Assembly (NCBI RefSeq): GCF_000143965.1
Contig: NC_014365.1
Coordinates: forward strand, 1,329,501-1,393,500
DNA from: Desulfarculus baarsii DSM 2075
GTDB lineage: Bacteria; Desulfobacterota; Desulfarculia; Desulfarculales; Desulfarculaceae
Length of the DNA: 64,000 nucleotides
Direction: 5' to 3'
Below, piece by piece: positions 34,335 through 43,935 of the stretch. The notes below the pieces were generated by a model. It saw only the letters and a list, made by a program, of their open reading frames with translations. It searched no databases and was not told the DNA's origin. Both the position numbers and the translations under genes were made by a program. Every line of letters begins with the position of its first letter. Positions within the stretch are counted from its first letter, which is position 1.

Positions 34335-35431
34335 GGCTGGAGGAATCCCTCCGAAGCGCCCAGCAGCCGGCAGCCGGTGGCCTCCATCACGGCCATCACC
34401 TCCAGGCGCACGCCGCCCCAACCCGACAAGTATATGCCCGGCTCGATGGTGAAGACCATGCCTTCCTCCAGCATGTCGTCTGAATTGGGGCCCAGCGAGG
34501 GGGCCTCGTGGGTGGCCAGGCCCACGCCGTGGCCCAGCGAGTGGCCGAACTTGCCCTTGAAGCCGGCCCGGTCGATGATTCGCCGGGCGATGGCGTCGGC
34601 CTCGTGGCCCAGCATGCCGGGCAAAATGCCATCCAGGGCTTCGAGTTGGGCTTGGCGCACCGTCGCGTAGACGCGGCGGAACTGTTCGTCGTCCGCCGCC
34701 CGGCCGCCGGCGACGATCGTGCGCGAGATATCCGAGCAGTAGCCGTCAACCTTGGCCCCCACGTCGAAAAGCACCGTTTCGCCGTGGGCGATGACGCGGG
34801 GGCCGGGCTCGGCGTGGGGCTCGGCGGCGTTGGGCCCGCTGGCCACGATGGGCGGGAAGGCCGGGCCTTCGCCGCCGGCGTCCTCGATGCGTCGAACGAT
34901 TTCCAGGGCCACCTCGCGCTCGCTACGGCCGACCAACGGCCCGGCCATGACCTGGGCCAGCACGGCCTCCATCAGGGCCAGGCTGGCCTCGGTGGCCTTG
35001 ATTTCGCTGGCGTCCTTGAACTTGCGCAGCTCCGAGACAAAGCCAAGCGTCGGTTGCCAGCTCACCCCGGGCAGGGCTTCGCTCAGGCGTTGGTGCTGGC
35101 CAAACAGCAGCGCCTCGGCCTCGAAGCCCAGGCGTTTGACGCGCAGTTCATTCAGCAGCACGCCCAGCGAATGGGCCAGGCCACGGGAATAGACCACCAC
35201 CTCGAAGCAGGGCGCTTGGGCCTGGGCGGTCAGGCGATAGCGAAAGTCGGTCAACAACACGGCGGCGGCCGGGGCGATCAGCAGCGCGCCGGAAGATTCG
35301 CCCAGTTGGGTGTCGTCGGGTGAAAAACCGGACAGATACCGGCGGTTGGCCGGCAGGGTGATCAGCATCGCGTCCAGGCCTTGTCGGGCCATCAGGGCTC
35401 GCAGCTTGGACAACCGCTTTTTGATCATCAT
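34331..35431 (-). CDS. M24 family Xaa-Pro peptidase
   Basis: Predicted 366 residues. A creatinase-like N-terminal domain (residues 1-130, ANRRYLSGFSPDDTQLGESSG) is followed by the pita-bread metallopeptidase domain: VLFDVGAKVDGYCSDISRT (two Asp ligands), FGHSLGHGVGLATHEAPSL (His), VFTIEPGIYLSGWGGVRLE (two Glu). It removes the residue before proline from peptide N-termini in the cytoplasm. The annotated start uses the first of two consecutive ATG codons. It is the first gene of this minus-strand cluster, facing away from the sigma-54 regulator. Confidence 0.9.
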   Translation of the reverse strand: MMIKKRLSKLRALMARQGLDAMLITLPANRRYLSGFSPDDTQLGESSGALLIAPAAAVLLTDFRYRLTAQAQAPCFEVVVYSRGLAHSLGVLLNELRVKRLGFEAEALLFGQHQRLSEALPGVSWQPTLGFVSELRKFKDASEIKATEASLALMEAVLAQVMAGPLVGRSEREVALEIVRRIEDAGGEGPAFPPIVASGPNAAEPHAEPGPRVIAHGETVLFDVGAKVDGYCSDISRTIVAGGRAADDEQFRRVYATVRQAQLEALDGILPGMLGHEADAIARRIIDRAGFKGKFGHSLGHGVGLATHEAPSLGPNSDDMLEEGMVFTIEPGIYLSGWGGVRLEVMAVMEATGCRLLGASEGFLQP

Positions 35432-35580
35432 GACTCCATGGGCTGGAGAAGCGATTTATCACGTCTTTAGAAAGTGTTATAACATCCAGCGTGCTTTCAG
35501 GCAACACCTCTCGCCGGCCGCGCGGCGGGTAACTGTCTTGCCAGGCGGCGTTTTTCTGGGTATGAAGAAACGCCGGAGGT

Positions 35581-37020
35581 ATGATTATCGTGGATCGTCG
35601 CCAGCTTTTCCGCCAAGCCGCCGCCGACATGCTGGCCCTGGACTTGGCCGGTCGGCCGCGCGCGCGCCGCGCCGGCGTGGCCGAGGCCGTGCGGCCCGAG
35701 GATCACGCCGGCCAAGTCGCGCCCGAGACGGCCCAGGCCCTGCGGGTCTTGGCGCGGGCGGTGGTCGACGCCGTCCTGGCCACGCCGCGCCAGGGCCTGG
35801 ACGCGGCCGAGGCGGCGCGCATCATCGAGGCGGCGGCGCGCGAACATCTGCCAACCCAGGCCGGGCCGGCCCAGGCCTGGCGGGCCAAGCTGGCCGGTCG
35901 CATCCCCACGTTGCTGGACCTGCCGCGCCTGGCCGAGTTGGCCGCCAGTGGCCTGTGCCTGCCGCCCCTGGCCGTGGTGCGCCAGACCGCCGCCGATGTG
36001 GCCATGGTCGGCGGCCGCAGCCCGGAGTTCGCCGAGCTTCTGGCCAAGGTCGAGCGCCTGGCCGGCATCGACCTGCCCGTGGCCCTGGAGGGCGAGACCG
36101 GCACGGGCAAGGAGCTGATCGCCCGGCGGCTGCATCAGCTTTCGCCGCGCCGCCAGGGGCCGTTCCTGGCCGTCAACTGCGCGGCCGTGCCCGAGGCCTT
36201 GGTCGAAAGCGAGCTGTTCGGCCACGAAAAAGGCGCCTTCACCGGCGCGGACAAGCCCCGCCTGGGCCACATGCGCGCGGCCAAGGGCGGCACGCTCTTT
36301 CTCGACGAGATCAACGAGGCCTCGCCGGTTTTTCAGCGCAAGCTCCTGCGGGCCCTGGACCAGATGGCCGTCCTGCCCCTGGGGGCCAGCCGGACTGAAG
36401 CGCTGGATTTTCGCCTGATCACCGCCTCTTCGGAGAATCTGGCCCAGGCGGTGGAGGATGGCCGTTTCAGCCGGCCGCTGTTTTATCGATTGCAGGTGTT
36501 GTGGCTGGAGCTGCCGCCGCTGCGCCGCCGGCTCGAGGACTTGCCGGCGCTGATCGAGCATTTTCGCGGCCAGGCCTGCCTGGCGGCCAAATGCACCCGT
36601 CGCCTGGGCCCCGAGGCCCTGGCGGCCCTTTTGGCCCACGATTGGCCGGGCAACGTGCGCCAGTTGCGCAACGTCGTCATGCGGGCCGTGGCCCTGGCCC
36701 CGCGCTTCGAGATCGGCCTGGACGACCTGCCGCCCGATCTGCGGCCGGCGCGGGCCCCGCGCCAGGCGGCCGGCCTGCAACGGCGCTTGAGCCAACTGGG
36801 CGGCTCGTTGGCGGCCAAGGCCCCGGTGCTGGCCACGCTGCTGCACGCCAGGCGGGGCGACTTTTTGTTCAACAAAGACCTGCGCGAGGCCCTGGATGTC
36901 TCCGACTCCACGGCCAAGGGCCTGCTGCGCGAATTGGCCGAGGCCGGCCTGGTCCAGGCCAGCGGCCAGCGTGGCGGTAGGCGCTATCTGGTTGATTTTT
37001 CCGAAGATAAAGAGGAGTAA
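35581..37020 (+). CDS. Sigma-54-dependent activator with non-Fis C-terminal domain
   Basis: Predicted 479 residues. Residues 1-140 are an uncharacterised helical domain rich in Ala. The AAA+ core has Walker A GETGTGKE (about 170), ESELFGHEKGAFTGAD with the intact GAFTGA sigma-54 loop, Walker B GGTLFLDEI and R-finger region. Instead of a Fis-type helix-turn-helix, the end reads FLFNKDLREALDVSDSTAKGLLRELAEAGLVQASGQRGGRRYLVDF, a winged-helix-like pattern. The upstream 35432-35580 has a TATAAC -10-like box (about 35477-35482). It is three bases before proC, so it may control that gene or a distant sigma-54 promoter. Confidence 0.85.
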   Translation: MIIVDRRQLFRQAAADMLALDLAGRPRARRAGVAEAVRPEDHAGQVAPETAQALRVLARAVVDAVLATPRQGLDAAEAARIIEAAAREHLPTQAGPAQAWRAKLAGRIPTLLDLPRLAELAASGLCLPPLAVVRQTAADVAMVGGRSPEFAELLAKVERLAGIDLPVALEGETGTGKELIARRLHQLSPRRQGPFLAVNCAAVPEALVESELFGHEKGAFTGADKPRLGHMRAAKGGTLFLDEINEASPVFQRKLLRALDQMAVLPLGASRTEALDFRLITASSENLAQAVEDGRFSRPLFYRLQVLWLELPPLRRRLEDLPALIEHFRGQACLAAKCTRRLGPEALAALLAHDWPGNVRQLRNVVMRAVALAPRFEIGLDDLPPDLRPARAPRQAAGLQRRLSQLGGSLAAKAPVLATLLHARRGDFLFNKDLREALDVSDSTAKGLLRELAEAGLVQASGQRGGRRYLVDFSEDKEE

Positions 37021-37022
37021 TC

Positions 37023-37835
37023 ATGGCCATTGAAGGACGTTTGGGCCTGGTGGGCGGCGGCAACATGGGCGCGGCCCTGCTGGGCGGCCTGCTGGCCAAG
37101 GCCGTGATCGAGCCCGGCCGGGTGGTGGTCGTGGAAAAGGACGCCGCCAAGGCCGCCGCGCTGGGCGAGCGCTTTGGCGTGGAGACCCGCGCCGAGCTTG
37201 CCGCCATGGGCCGGGTGAACGTGGCGATCCTGGCGATCAAGCCGGCCGACGTGGCCGCCTGCGCCAAGGCCCTCGGCCCGCTGGTCGGCGAGGGCGGGTT
37301 GGTGATCAGCCTGGCCGCTGGAGTAAGCTCCCAGACCGTGGCGGCGGAGCTGCCGCCAAACCTGGCCGTGGTGCGGGCCATGCCCAACACGCCGGCCCTG
37401 ATCGGCCGCGGGGCCACGGCCATCTGCCCCGGCCGCGGGGCCGACGCGGCGGCCATGCAAACGGCGGCGACGATTTTTGAAGCGGCGGGCCGGGTGGTGG
37501 TGGTGGCCGAACGGCAGATGGAGGCGGTGACCGGTCTTTCGGGCTCGGGGCCGGGCTATGTTTATCTGATCATCGAGGCCCTGGCCGACGCCGGCGTGCG
37601 CCTGGGCCTGGATCGACCCACGGCCCTGAGCCTGGCCGCGGCCACGGTGGGCGGCTCGGCCGAGATGGTTATGCGCAGCGGCCAGCATCCGGCGGCGCTG
37701 AAGGATCAGGTCACCTCGCCGGGCGGCACGACCATGGCCGGCCTGGCCGTGTTGGAGCGGGCCGGCCTGCGTGGCCTGCTGATGGACGCCGTGGCCGCCG
37801 CCGCCGCGCGCGGCGCCGAGCTTGCGGGCAAGTAA
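37023..37835 (+). CDS. proC: Pyrroline-5-carboxylate reductase
   Basis: Predicted 270 residues, standard length. The Rossmann fold starts GRLGLVGGGNMGAALLGGLL, followed by VAILAIKPADV, VISLAAGVS, VVRAMPNTPALIGRGATAICPG and the C-terminal dimer region TGLSGSGPGYVYLIIEALADAGVRLGL...QVTSPGGTT. It makes proline from P5C with NAD(P)H. It is coupled to the sigma-54 activator gene (three-base gap, AAAGAGGAG site). Confidence 0.95.
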   Translation: MAIEGRLGLVGGGNMGAALLGGLLAKAVIEPGRVVVVEKDAAKAAALGERFGVETRAELAAMGRVNVAILAIKPADVAACAKALGPLVGEGGLVISLAAGVSSQTVAAELPPNLAVVRAMPNTPALIGRGATAICPGRGADAAAMQTAATIFEAAGRVVVVAERQMEAVTGLSGSGPGYVYLIIEALADAGVRLGLDRPTALSLAAATVGGSAEMVMRSGQHPAALKDQVTSPGGTTMAGLAVLERAGLRGLLMDAVAAAAARGAELAGK

Positions 37836-37857
37836 GCGCCGAGCACAAAAAAAGTCG

Positions 37858-37906
37858 ATCGGCCCGCGCCCCAGCCAGACAGCGAGGAGGCGCGGGCCGA
37901 TTTTTT
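37858..37906. terminator. Bidirectional terminator between proC and the peptide ABC operon
   Basis: A 13-bp perfect stem ATCGGCCCGCGCC/GGCGCGGGCCGAT (37858-37870 with 37889-37901) is followed by T6 on the plus strand and preceded by A7 (37847-37853), so it can terminate both proC and the convergent permease gene that ends at 37921. Confidence 0.85.
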
Positions 37907-37920
37907 GTTTTGGGGCCGCC

Positions 37921-38790
37921 TCAGCGGCGCAGGCGCGGGTCCAGGGCGTCGCGCACGCCCTCGCCCAGCAGGTTGTAGCCCAGCACGGTGATCAGGATGG
38001 CCAGTCCCGGAAAGGCCGACAGCCACCAGCCCAGTTCGATGTAGCTCTTGCCCTGGCCCAGGATGTTGCCCCAGGATGGATCGGGCGGTTGCACGCCCAG
38101 GCCCAGGAAGCTCAGGCCGCTTTCGGTGAGGATGGCCCCGGCCACGCCCAGGGTGGCGGCCACCAGCACGGGGGCCATGGCGTTTGGCAATATGTGCCGG
38201 AAAATAATGCGCATGTCGCCTGCGCCCATGGCTTTGGCCGCCAGGACAAACTCGCGCTCCTTGAGCGTGAGAAACTCGGCGCGCACCATCCGGGCCACGC
38301 CCATCCAACTGGTCAGGCCGATGACGGCCATGATGTTGGCGATGGACGGGTCGAGGATGGCGATGACGGCCAGGATCAAAAAAAACGTGGGGAAGCAGAG
38401 CATCATGTCGGTCAGGCGCATGATCAGCCCGTCCACCCAGCCGCCATAATAGCCGGCCAGCGCCCCCAGCGCCGCGCCCAAAAGCGTGGCGATGCCCGCC
38501 GAAACCAAGCCCACCTGCAAGCTGACGCGGCTGCCCATGATCATGCGGCTGAGCACGTCGCGGCCCAGGTCGTCGGTGCCAAAGGGGTGGCTCCAACTGG
38601 GCGGCAGCAGCACGGCGTCCACGTCGATGCGAAAGGGGTCGTGGGGCGTCAGCAGCGGCGCGGCCGCCGCCACGAAAAGCAGCGTCAGCACCACCAAAAG
38701 CCCGGCCATGGCCAGGCGGTTGGCCCGGATGGCCCGCCAGAACGAGCCCCAGGCGCTTTCGCGGTCGTGGTTGCCAGGCGGGGGCGTCAT
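37921..38790 (-). CDS. Peptide/nickel ABC transporter permease (DppC/OppC type)
   Basis: Predicted 289 residues. The OppC N-terminal segment [31 protein letters not shown] precedes [31 protein letters not shown] and the EAA loop [32 protein letters not shown]. Six transmembrane helices. ATG 38790 overlaps the stop of the DppB-type gene. Together with the upstream permease and binding protein it imports oligopeptides, or possibly nickel complexes; the ATPase genes (DppD/F) are absent from this locus. Confidence 0.93.
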   Translation of the reverse strand: MTPPPGNHDRESAWGSFWRAIRANRLAMAGLLVVLTLLFVAAAAPLLTPHDPFRIDVDAVLLPPSWSHPFGTDDLGRDVLSRMIMGSRVSLQVGLVSAGIATLLGAALGALAGYYGGWVDGLIMRLTDMMLCFPTFFLILAVIAILDPSIANIMAVIGLTSWMGVARMVRAEFLTLKEREFVLAAKAMGAGDMRIIFRHILPNAMAPVLVAATLGVAGAILTESGLSFLGLGVQPPDPSWGNILGQGKSYIELGWWLSAFPGLAILITVLGYNLLGEGVRDALDPRLRR

Positions 38791-39764
38791 TTTTCGGTCC
38801 TCACGCGGGGGTCGACCAGGGCGTAGCCCAGATCGGCCAAGAGATTGCCCACCAGGGTCAGGGCCGCGCCGATGACCAGACCGCCCATGACCAGGGGGTA
38901 GTCGCGGGCCATGACCGCGTCGTAGAACAGTTTGCCCAGGCCGGGGATGGCGAAGATCGACTCGAAGATCACCGAGCCGCCGATCAGGCCCGGCAGCGAC
39001 AGGCCCAGGATCGTCACCAGGGGCATCAGGGCGTTGCGCAGGGCGTGGCGATAGATCACCACCCGCTCGGCCAGGCCCTTGGCCCGGGCGGTGGTGATGT
39101 AGTCTTGGCCGATGACCTCGAGCATGTTGCCGCGCATGTAGCGGCTCATGCCGGCCAGCCCGCCAAAGGCCGAAAGGATCACCGGCATGGCCAAATGCCG
39201 GGCGTAGTCGGCCAGGCGGCCCCAAAAATCAAGCTGATCGTGGTTGATGCTTTCGACGCCGCTGATGGGCAGCCAACCCAGGTTGACGCCGAAGAGGATC
39301 ATGCACAGCAGCGCCAACCAGAACGTCGGCGTGGCGAAACCCACGAAGACGAAGACCGTGGTGGCCTGATCGAACAGCGAGCCGCGATGGGTGGCGCTGT
39401 AGACGCCGATGGGCACAGCCAGGACGATGATGAAAAGCATGCTGAGCAAATTGATGCCGATCGTCACCGGCAGGCGCTCGGCGATTTTATCGAGCACGGG
39501 CCGACCGTCCGGGGCGAAGCTCTGGCCGAAGTCCAGTACGGCCAGGCGCTTGAGCCATGTCCAATATTGCTCGGCGATGGGCTTGTCCAGGCCGTAAAGC
39601 TCGATCAGCCGCTGTTGGGCGATCTGGCTGAGCTTGGGGTTGAGGTCGCTGGCCAGATCGGTGGGCGAGCCCGGGGCCAGATGCATGACCACGAAGCTGA
39701 GGAAAGTTATGCCGATCAGCAACGGGATCATGCCCAGGAGGCGTTTAAGCAGAAACAAGGCCAT
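38787..39764 (-). CDS. Peptide/nickel ABC transporter permease (DppB/OppB type)
   Basis: Predicted 325 residues. The N-terminus [33 protein letters not shown] and the mid segment [28 protein letters not shown] are characteristic of DppB. Six transmembrane helices and the EAA loop [36 protein letters not shown] are visible. It is coupled to the DppC-type gene through an ATGA overlap and lies four bases after the binding-protein gene. Confidence 0.94.
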   Translation of the reverse strand: MALFLLKRLLGMIPLLIGITFLSFVVMHLAPGSPTDLASDLNPKLSQIAQQRLIELYGLDKPIAEQYWTWLKRLAVLDFGQSFAPDGRPVLDKIAERLPVTIGINLLSMLFIIVLAVPIGVYSATHRGSLFDQATTVFVFVGFATPTFWLALLCMILFGVNLGWLPISGVESINHDQLDFWGRLADYARHLAMPVILSAFGGLAGMSRYMRGNMLEVIGQDYITTARAKGLAERVVIYRHALRNALMPLVTILGLSLPGLIGGSVIFESIFAIPGLGKLFYDAVMARDYPLVMGGLVIGAALTLVGNLLADLGYALVDPRVRTEK

Positions 39765-39768
39765 GGCC

Positions 39769-41367
39769 CTAGCGCTCCATGGTCGGCCGCTGAAGGTTCT
39801 TGGGCACCCACCAGCGGATGAAATTGTAGGAGATGCCGGCCGGGGCCGGCTCGATGCCGTGGAAGCGCGACTGCACCACGGGCAGGGCGTCGGGCACGTA
39901 GAGGAAGGTGTAGGGCTGGTCTTCGGCCAGGATTTCCTGGGCGCGGTCGTAGATTTGCTTGCGCTTGGCGCGGTCGAAGGTCTGGCGGCCCTGTTCCAGG
40001 AGCTTGTCCAGTTCGGCGTTTTTGTAGAAAGTGAAGTTTAGCTTGCCGATCTGGTCGGAGTGCCAGACGTCGTAAAGATCGGGGTCGGGGGTCATGGTCC
40101 AGGCCAGCAACACGGCCTCGAAACGGCCTTTGTTGATGAAATCGTTGATGAAGGCCGCCCACTCAATGGTGCGCGGCGTGACCTTGACGCCGATCTGGGC
40201 CAGGCGGTGCTGGATGATCACCGCGCTGTTTTCGCGGTTTTTGTTGCCCTGGTTGGTCAGCAGGGCAAACTCGAAGCGCTCTCCGCCCTTGTCCAGCCAG
40301 CCGTCGCCGTCGGAGTCGCGCCAGCCGGCCTGGGCCAGCAACTGGCGGGCCTTGGCCGGGTCGAAGGGATAGCGCCGCACGTTGGGGTTGTGCCAATAGG
40401 TGCCGGGCTTGTAGGGCCCGGTGGCCGGCTGGCCCAGGCCCAGCAGCACGCCCTTGATGATCTCTTCGACATCGATGGCGTGGGCCAGGGCGCGGCGCAC
40501 GCGAACGTCCTGGAAACGCGGGTCTTTGAGGTTATAGGCGACGTAGGTGTATGACGACGACAGGTATTTGTATTTGCGGAAGTTTTTCTGAAAAAACGGC
40601 GTGTCGGTCTGGCGTTGATACTTCAGCGGCGAAAGGACCATCCAGTCGATCCCGCCCGACATCAGCTCCAGAAACAGCGTGGAGTCGTCGGGGATGACGC
40701 GGAAGATCAGGCCGTCGAGGTAGGGACGGCCCTCGAAATAGTCGGCGAAATAGTTCAGCTCGACCCGCGCGCCGGGCAGCCAGCGGCCGAAGCGATATGG
40801 CCCCGTGCCCACCGGGGCGCGGCCCAGGGGCGAGGTGCGGGGGTCTTGGCCCTCCAGCAGATGGGCCGGCATCTGCGACAGCGACCACGAGGCCAGGGCC
40901 GGGGCGAAAGGCTCCTTGTAGCTGACGCGGAAGGTGTAGGGGTCGGGGGCCTCGGCCTTGACGACCTTGAGGTAATCGCCGCCGTAGGGCGTGGGCGTCT
41001 TGGGGTCAACCATGAACTGATAGTTGAACAGGGCGTCGCGGGAGGTGTACTCGTGGCCGTCGTGGAACTTGACGCCGCGGCGCAGGTGGAAGGTGATGGT
41101 CAGGCCGTCGGGGCTGATGTCCCATGACTGGGCCAGGTCGCCGACGATATTCAAGTCTTTGTCGTATTTTATCAGGCCGTTGTAGCAATAGGCCGACATC
41201 TCGTGGCTGGCCGAATCGGAGGTGATCATGGGGATCATGCTGGTGGCGTCGCCGATGGTCCCGATGACGATGCGGTCGCCGTATGACGGGGTCTGGCCGC
41301 TCCAGGCGTTTAGGCCTAGGAAGAACAGGGCGATCAGGGCCGCCAGGCCCAAGAGCAGGCGTTTCAT
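39769..41367 (-). CDS. Peptide-binding protein of ABC transporter (SBP_bac_5, DppA/OppA type)
   Basis: Predicted 532 residues. The N-terminal hydrophobic segment [22 protein letters not shown] is a signal or anchor; no lipobox Cys follows. The family core is clear: [70 protein letters not shown], and [12 protein letters not shown] near the C-terminal lobe. ATG 41367 has only a weak ribosome-binding site; an in-frame extension to 41421 lacks signal-like features. It binds peptides or related ligands in the periplasm for the permease pair. Confidence 0.93.
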   Translation of the reverse strand: MKRLLLGLAALIALFFLGLNAWSGQTPSYGDRIVIGTIGDATSMIPMITSDSASHEMSAYCYNGLIKYDKDLNIVGDLAQSWDISPDGLTITFHLRRGVKFHDGHEYTSRDALFNYQFMVDPKTPTPYGGDYLKVVKAEAPDPYTFRVSYKEPFAPALASWSLSQMPAHLLEGQDPRTSPLGRAPVGTGPYRFGRWLPGARVELNYFADYFEGRPYLDGLIFRVIPDDSTLFLELMSGGIDWMVLSPLKYQRQTDTPFFQKNFRKYKYLSSSYTYVAYNLKDPRFQDVRVRRALAHAIDVEEIIKGVLLGLGQPATGPYKPGTYWHNPNVRRYPFDPAKARQLLAQAGWRDSDGDGWLDKGGERFEFALLTNQGNKNRENSAVIIQHRLAQIGVKVTPRTIEWAAFINDFINKGRFEAVLLAWTMTPDPDLYDVWHSDQIGKLNFTFYKNAELDKLLEQGRQTFDRAKRKQIYDRAQEILAEDQPYTFLYVPDALPVVQSRFHGIEPAPAGISYNFIRWWVPKNLQRPTMER

Positions 41368-41517
41368 GGGCTTATGTTTCGGCTGGGGTTGACGTTCGAC
41401 GGGCCGGCACGGCCGGCGCACTGGCTAAGTGTATGCGCTAAGCGCTGGACCTGGCAAGCCCTTTGGCCGCCTTGACGCTAAGTTGGCGTGCTGTTACTAT
41501 GCCTGCATGAACAATGG

Positions 41518-41726
41518 GAGGCCGCTGCACGGTGAAACATAACAAATGTTGTAAAAACAGATAATAACCTGTGAAACATGAAATCTACCGTGCAGCAGCC
41601 GAAGCGCGCCATGGACGGCGCGCCAAATCGCGAGCCTGATTAGGCGAGCGATTTGCGAGGCTTGGCAAAACCGCGCTTTTGCCAAGCCGATGCTGCGAGG
41701 GGCAGGACGCCCCCGTGCAGCGCTCT
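41518..41726. mobile_element. MITE-like hairpin element with 6-bp flanking duplication
   Basis: The element is 209 bp and bracketed by the direct repeat CAATGG (41512-41517 and 41727-41732). Its ends are imperfect inverted repeats (left 41518-41532, right 41713-41726 complement, sharing GCTGCACGG exactly). Inside are successive hairpins: 14-bp arms 41520-41533/41587-41600 (one mismatch), GCGCGCC/GGCGCGC at 41604-41623, CAAATCGC/GCGATTTG at 41624-41655 with a nested GCCT/AGGC, a 12-bp perfect stem 41659-41670/41677-41688, and GGGGC/GCCCC at 41699-41713. It has no coding potential. The remainder of 41368-41745 is empty. Confidence 0.6.
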
Positions 41727-41745
41727 CAATGGTGGAGAAGCGCCC

Positions 41746-42270
41746 TTGGACGCCGACCAGTTGCTGGAGCTGATCAAAACCCGCCGTAGCGTGCGCCGTT
41801 TCGCCGCCGAGGCGCCCGAGGCGGGCCAGGTCGCGATGATCCTGGAGGCCGGACGTTGGGCGCCCAGCGGCCAGAACAACCAGCCGTGGCGTTTCGTGGT
41901 CGTCGCCGACGCCCAGACGCGCGGCCGGCTGGCCCAGTTAACCCACTATGGCAAGATTATCGAAAACGCGCCGCTGTGCATCGGCGTTTTTTCGCACAAG
42001 CCTTCGCAATACCACCAGATCAAGGACGCCCAGGCGGTGGGGGCTTGCCTACAGAACATGCTCTTGATGGCCCACGCCCTGGGCCTGGGCGCGGTCTGGC
42101 TGGGCGAGATCCTCAAAAACGCCGAACAGGCGCGCCAAGTCCTCGGGCTTTCGGATGACTTGGAGCTGATGGCCGTGGTGGCCCTGGGCCGACCGGCCGG
42201 CCCAGCCAAGGCCACCGAGCGCCTGGAGTTGTCGGAACTGGTGGCGGAGAGTTATCCTGCCCAACCCTAG
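41746..42270 (+). CDS. Nitroreductase family FMN-dependent oxidoreductase
   Basis: Predicted 174 residues from TTG 41746 with GGAG eight bases before it (41734-41737), just outside the hairpin element. It begins LDADQLLELIKTRRSVRRF, with the FMN-binding Arg and Ser in RRSVRRF, then ILEAGRWAPSGQNNQPWRFVVV and AVGACLQNMLLMAHALGLGAVWLGEI. This short form is common in anaerobes; substrates include nitroaromatics, quinones or flavins. The inserted element lies between any upstream promoter and this ribosome-binding site, so its expression may depend on the element. Confidence 0.9.
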   Translation: MDADQLLELIKTRRSVRRFAAEAPEAGQVAMILEAGRWAPSGQNNQPWRFVVVADAQTRGRLAQLTHYGKIIENAPLCIGVFSHKPSQYHQIKDAQAVGACLQNMLLMAHALGLGAVWLGEILKNAEQARQVLGLSDDLELMAVVALGRPAGPAKATERLELSELVAESYPAQP

Positions 42271-42287
42271 CCGCGCGGAGACTGCCG

Positions 42288-42713
42288 ATGAAACCGTCCA
42301 AACTGATGATGATGGGCCTGATCGTGCTGACCATGGCCTTTGGCTCGGCCTGCAGCCTGACCAGCCAAAACGCCGGCGCGAATGATGCGTCCGGCGAATC
42401 CATGAGCCGTTACTACGATTTCGACGACGTGCAGGTGCCCTCCGAGCTCAAGCTCGACACAGGCCGCTCCAACGTGGTGCGCGTGGCCGATTTCAAGGCC
42501 GGCCAGTTGGTGCTCTCGGGCAACCTGGAGCGCGAAAGCCTGACCAACTATTTTCTGGAGTCGATGGCCAAGGACAACTGGTCGCTCAAGGGATCGGTCA
42601 AGTACCCTCTGGTGCAGTTGTTTTTCGCCAAGACCGGCAAGGCGGCGATGGTCCGCATCACCGAAAAAACCTTCAGCACCGAGGTGGAGATCTGGGTTCT
42701 GCCCTCGCTCTAA
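42288..42713 (+). CDS. Small outer-envelope lipoprotein, unknown function
   Basis: Predicted 141 residues. A lipoprotein signal peptide (MKPSKLMMMGLIVLTMAFGSAC) has a plausible lipobox ending at Cys22. The mature domain has the recurring pattern YYDFDDVQVPSELKLDTGRSNVVRV, GQLVLSGNLERESLTNYFLESMAKDNWSLKG and AMVRITEKTFSTEVEIWVLP, seen in conserved deltaproteobacterial lipoproteins of unknown role. It lies 17 bases after the nitroreductase and 10 bases before coaBC on the same strand. Confidence 0.8.
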   Translation: MKPSKLMMMGLIVLTMAFGSACSLTSQNAGANDASGESMSRYYDFDDVQVPSELKLDTGRSNVVRVADFKAGQLVLSGNLERESLTNYFLESMAKDNWSLKGSVKYPLVQLFFAKTGKAAMVRITEKTFSTEVEIWVLPSL

Positions 42714-42723
42714 GGACGGCTTC

Positions 42724-43935
42724 ATGGCGGAAAAACGGCGCGTGCTGTTGGGCGTCAGCGGCGGCATCGCGGCCTACAAGGCGGCCGAGGTGGCCAGCAC
42801 GCTGACCAAAAAAGGCCACCCCGTGCGGGTGCTGATGACCAAAAACGCCCGCCAATTCGTGGGTCCGCTGACCTTCGCGGCCCTGACCGGCTTTCCGGTG
42901 AGCCTGGACGAGGCCTTGTTCGACCCCGGCCAGGAAAGCGCCATCGGCCACATCGAGCTGGCCCGCTGGGCCGACCTGATCGTCCTGGCCCCGGCCACGG
43001 CCAACCTCATCGCCAAGGCCGCCCTGGGCCTGGCCGATGATTTTCTCTCGACCACGCTCCTGGCCAGCGACGCGCCCCTGCTCATCGCGCCGGCCATGAA
43101 CCCCCACATGTTCGCCCATCCGGCGGTGGGTGAAAACCTGGCCCGCTTGACGGCCAGGGGCGCGAGCGTGATCGGTCCGGGCCTTGGCCCCACCGCCTGC
43201 GGCGAGGAAGGTCGTGGCCGCATGGCCGAGCCGGCCCAGATCGTCGAGGCGGCCTTGGGCCTGCTGGGCCCCCGCGACCTGGCCGGCGCGCGGGTGCTGA
43301 TCAGCGCCGGGCCGACCAGGGAGCATCTGGACCCGGTGCGTTTCCTCAGCAACCCCAGCACCGGCCGCATGGGCCTGGAGGTGGCCAGGGCCGCCCTGCG
43401 CCGCGGCGCGGCGGTGACGGTGGTCTTGGGGCCGTGCCAACTGCCCCGGCCCGACGGCGCGCGGATCATCGACGTGGTCAGCGCCGAGCAGATGGCCCAG
43501 GCCGTGCTGGGCGAGGCCCCAGGCCACGACGTGATCATCAAGTCCGCCGCGGTCAGCGATTATCGGCCACTGGAATGTCACGCCCACAAGGTCAAAAAAG
43601 GCGAGCTGCCCGAGGAGCTCTGCCGTCTGGCCGGCACCGTGGACATCCTGGCCGAACTGGGCCGGCGCAAGTCCGGCCAGATCCTGGTCGGGTTCGCCGC
43701 CGAGACCCAAGACCTGCTGGCCAACGGCCGCGAAAAGCTCCGGCGCAAAAACCTCGACCTGCTCTTGGCCAACGACGTCTCGGCCAAGGACGCCGGCTTT
43801 GCCGTCAGCACCAACCGGGCCCATCTGCTCCACGCCGACGGCCAGGTGGAAAGCCTGCCGCTGATGAGCAAGGAGGACATGGCCCATCGCCTGCTCGACA
43901 GCGTGGCCGACCTGTGGCGGCGGGGCGCGGCGTGA
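42724..43935 (+). CDS. coaBC: Bifunctional phosphopantothenoylcysteine decarboxylase/synthetase
   Basis: Predicted 403 residues, usual for CoaBC (Dfp). The CoaC flavoprotein half carries LLGVSGGIAAYKAAEVASTL, IVLAPATANLIAK, LLIAPAMNPHMF and the Cys-flap TACGEEGRGRMAEP; the CoaB half has LISAGPTREHLDPVRFLSNPSTGRMG, SAAVSDYRP and the KIKK-type PEELCRLAGTVDILAEL region near the end. It makes 4'-phosphopantetheine from phosphopantothenate and cysteine in CoA synthesis. Stop overlaps the UDG start. Confidence 0.95.
   Translation: MAEKRRVLLGVSGGIAAYKAAEVASTLTKKGHPVRVLMTKNARQFVGPLTFAALTGFPVSLDEALFDPGQESAIGHIELARWADLIVLAPATANLIAKAALGLADDFLSTTLLASDAPLLIAPAMNPHMFAHPAVGENLARLTARGASVIGPGLGPTACGEEGRGRMAEPAQIVEAALGLLGPRDLAGARVLISAGPTREHLDPVRFLSNPSTGRMGLEVARAALRRGAAVTVVLGPCQLPRPDGARIIDVVSAEQMAQAVLGEAPGHDVIIKSAAVSDYRPLECHAHKVKKGELPEELCRLAGTVDILAELGRRKSGQILVGFAAETQDLLANGREKLRRKNLDLLLANDVSAKDAGFAVSTNRAHLLHADGQVESLPLMSKEDMAHRLLDSVADLWRRGAA

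Noticed and set aside
37921-41367. A nickel importer (NikABC) rather than a peptide importer.
   Set aside because: The binding protein and permeases share family with both; no nickel-specific residues or nik regulator site could be identified, so a neutral peptide/nickel description was kept.
41518-41726. A riboswitch or attC-type integron site upstream of the nitroreductase.
   Set aside because: The hairpins are many and simple, the ends are inverted repeats with a flanking duplication, and no integron core site (GTTRRRY) or known riboswitch motif is seen; a MITE-like repeat explains it better.
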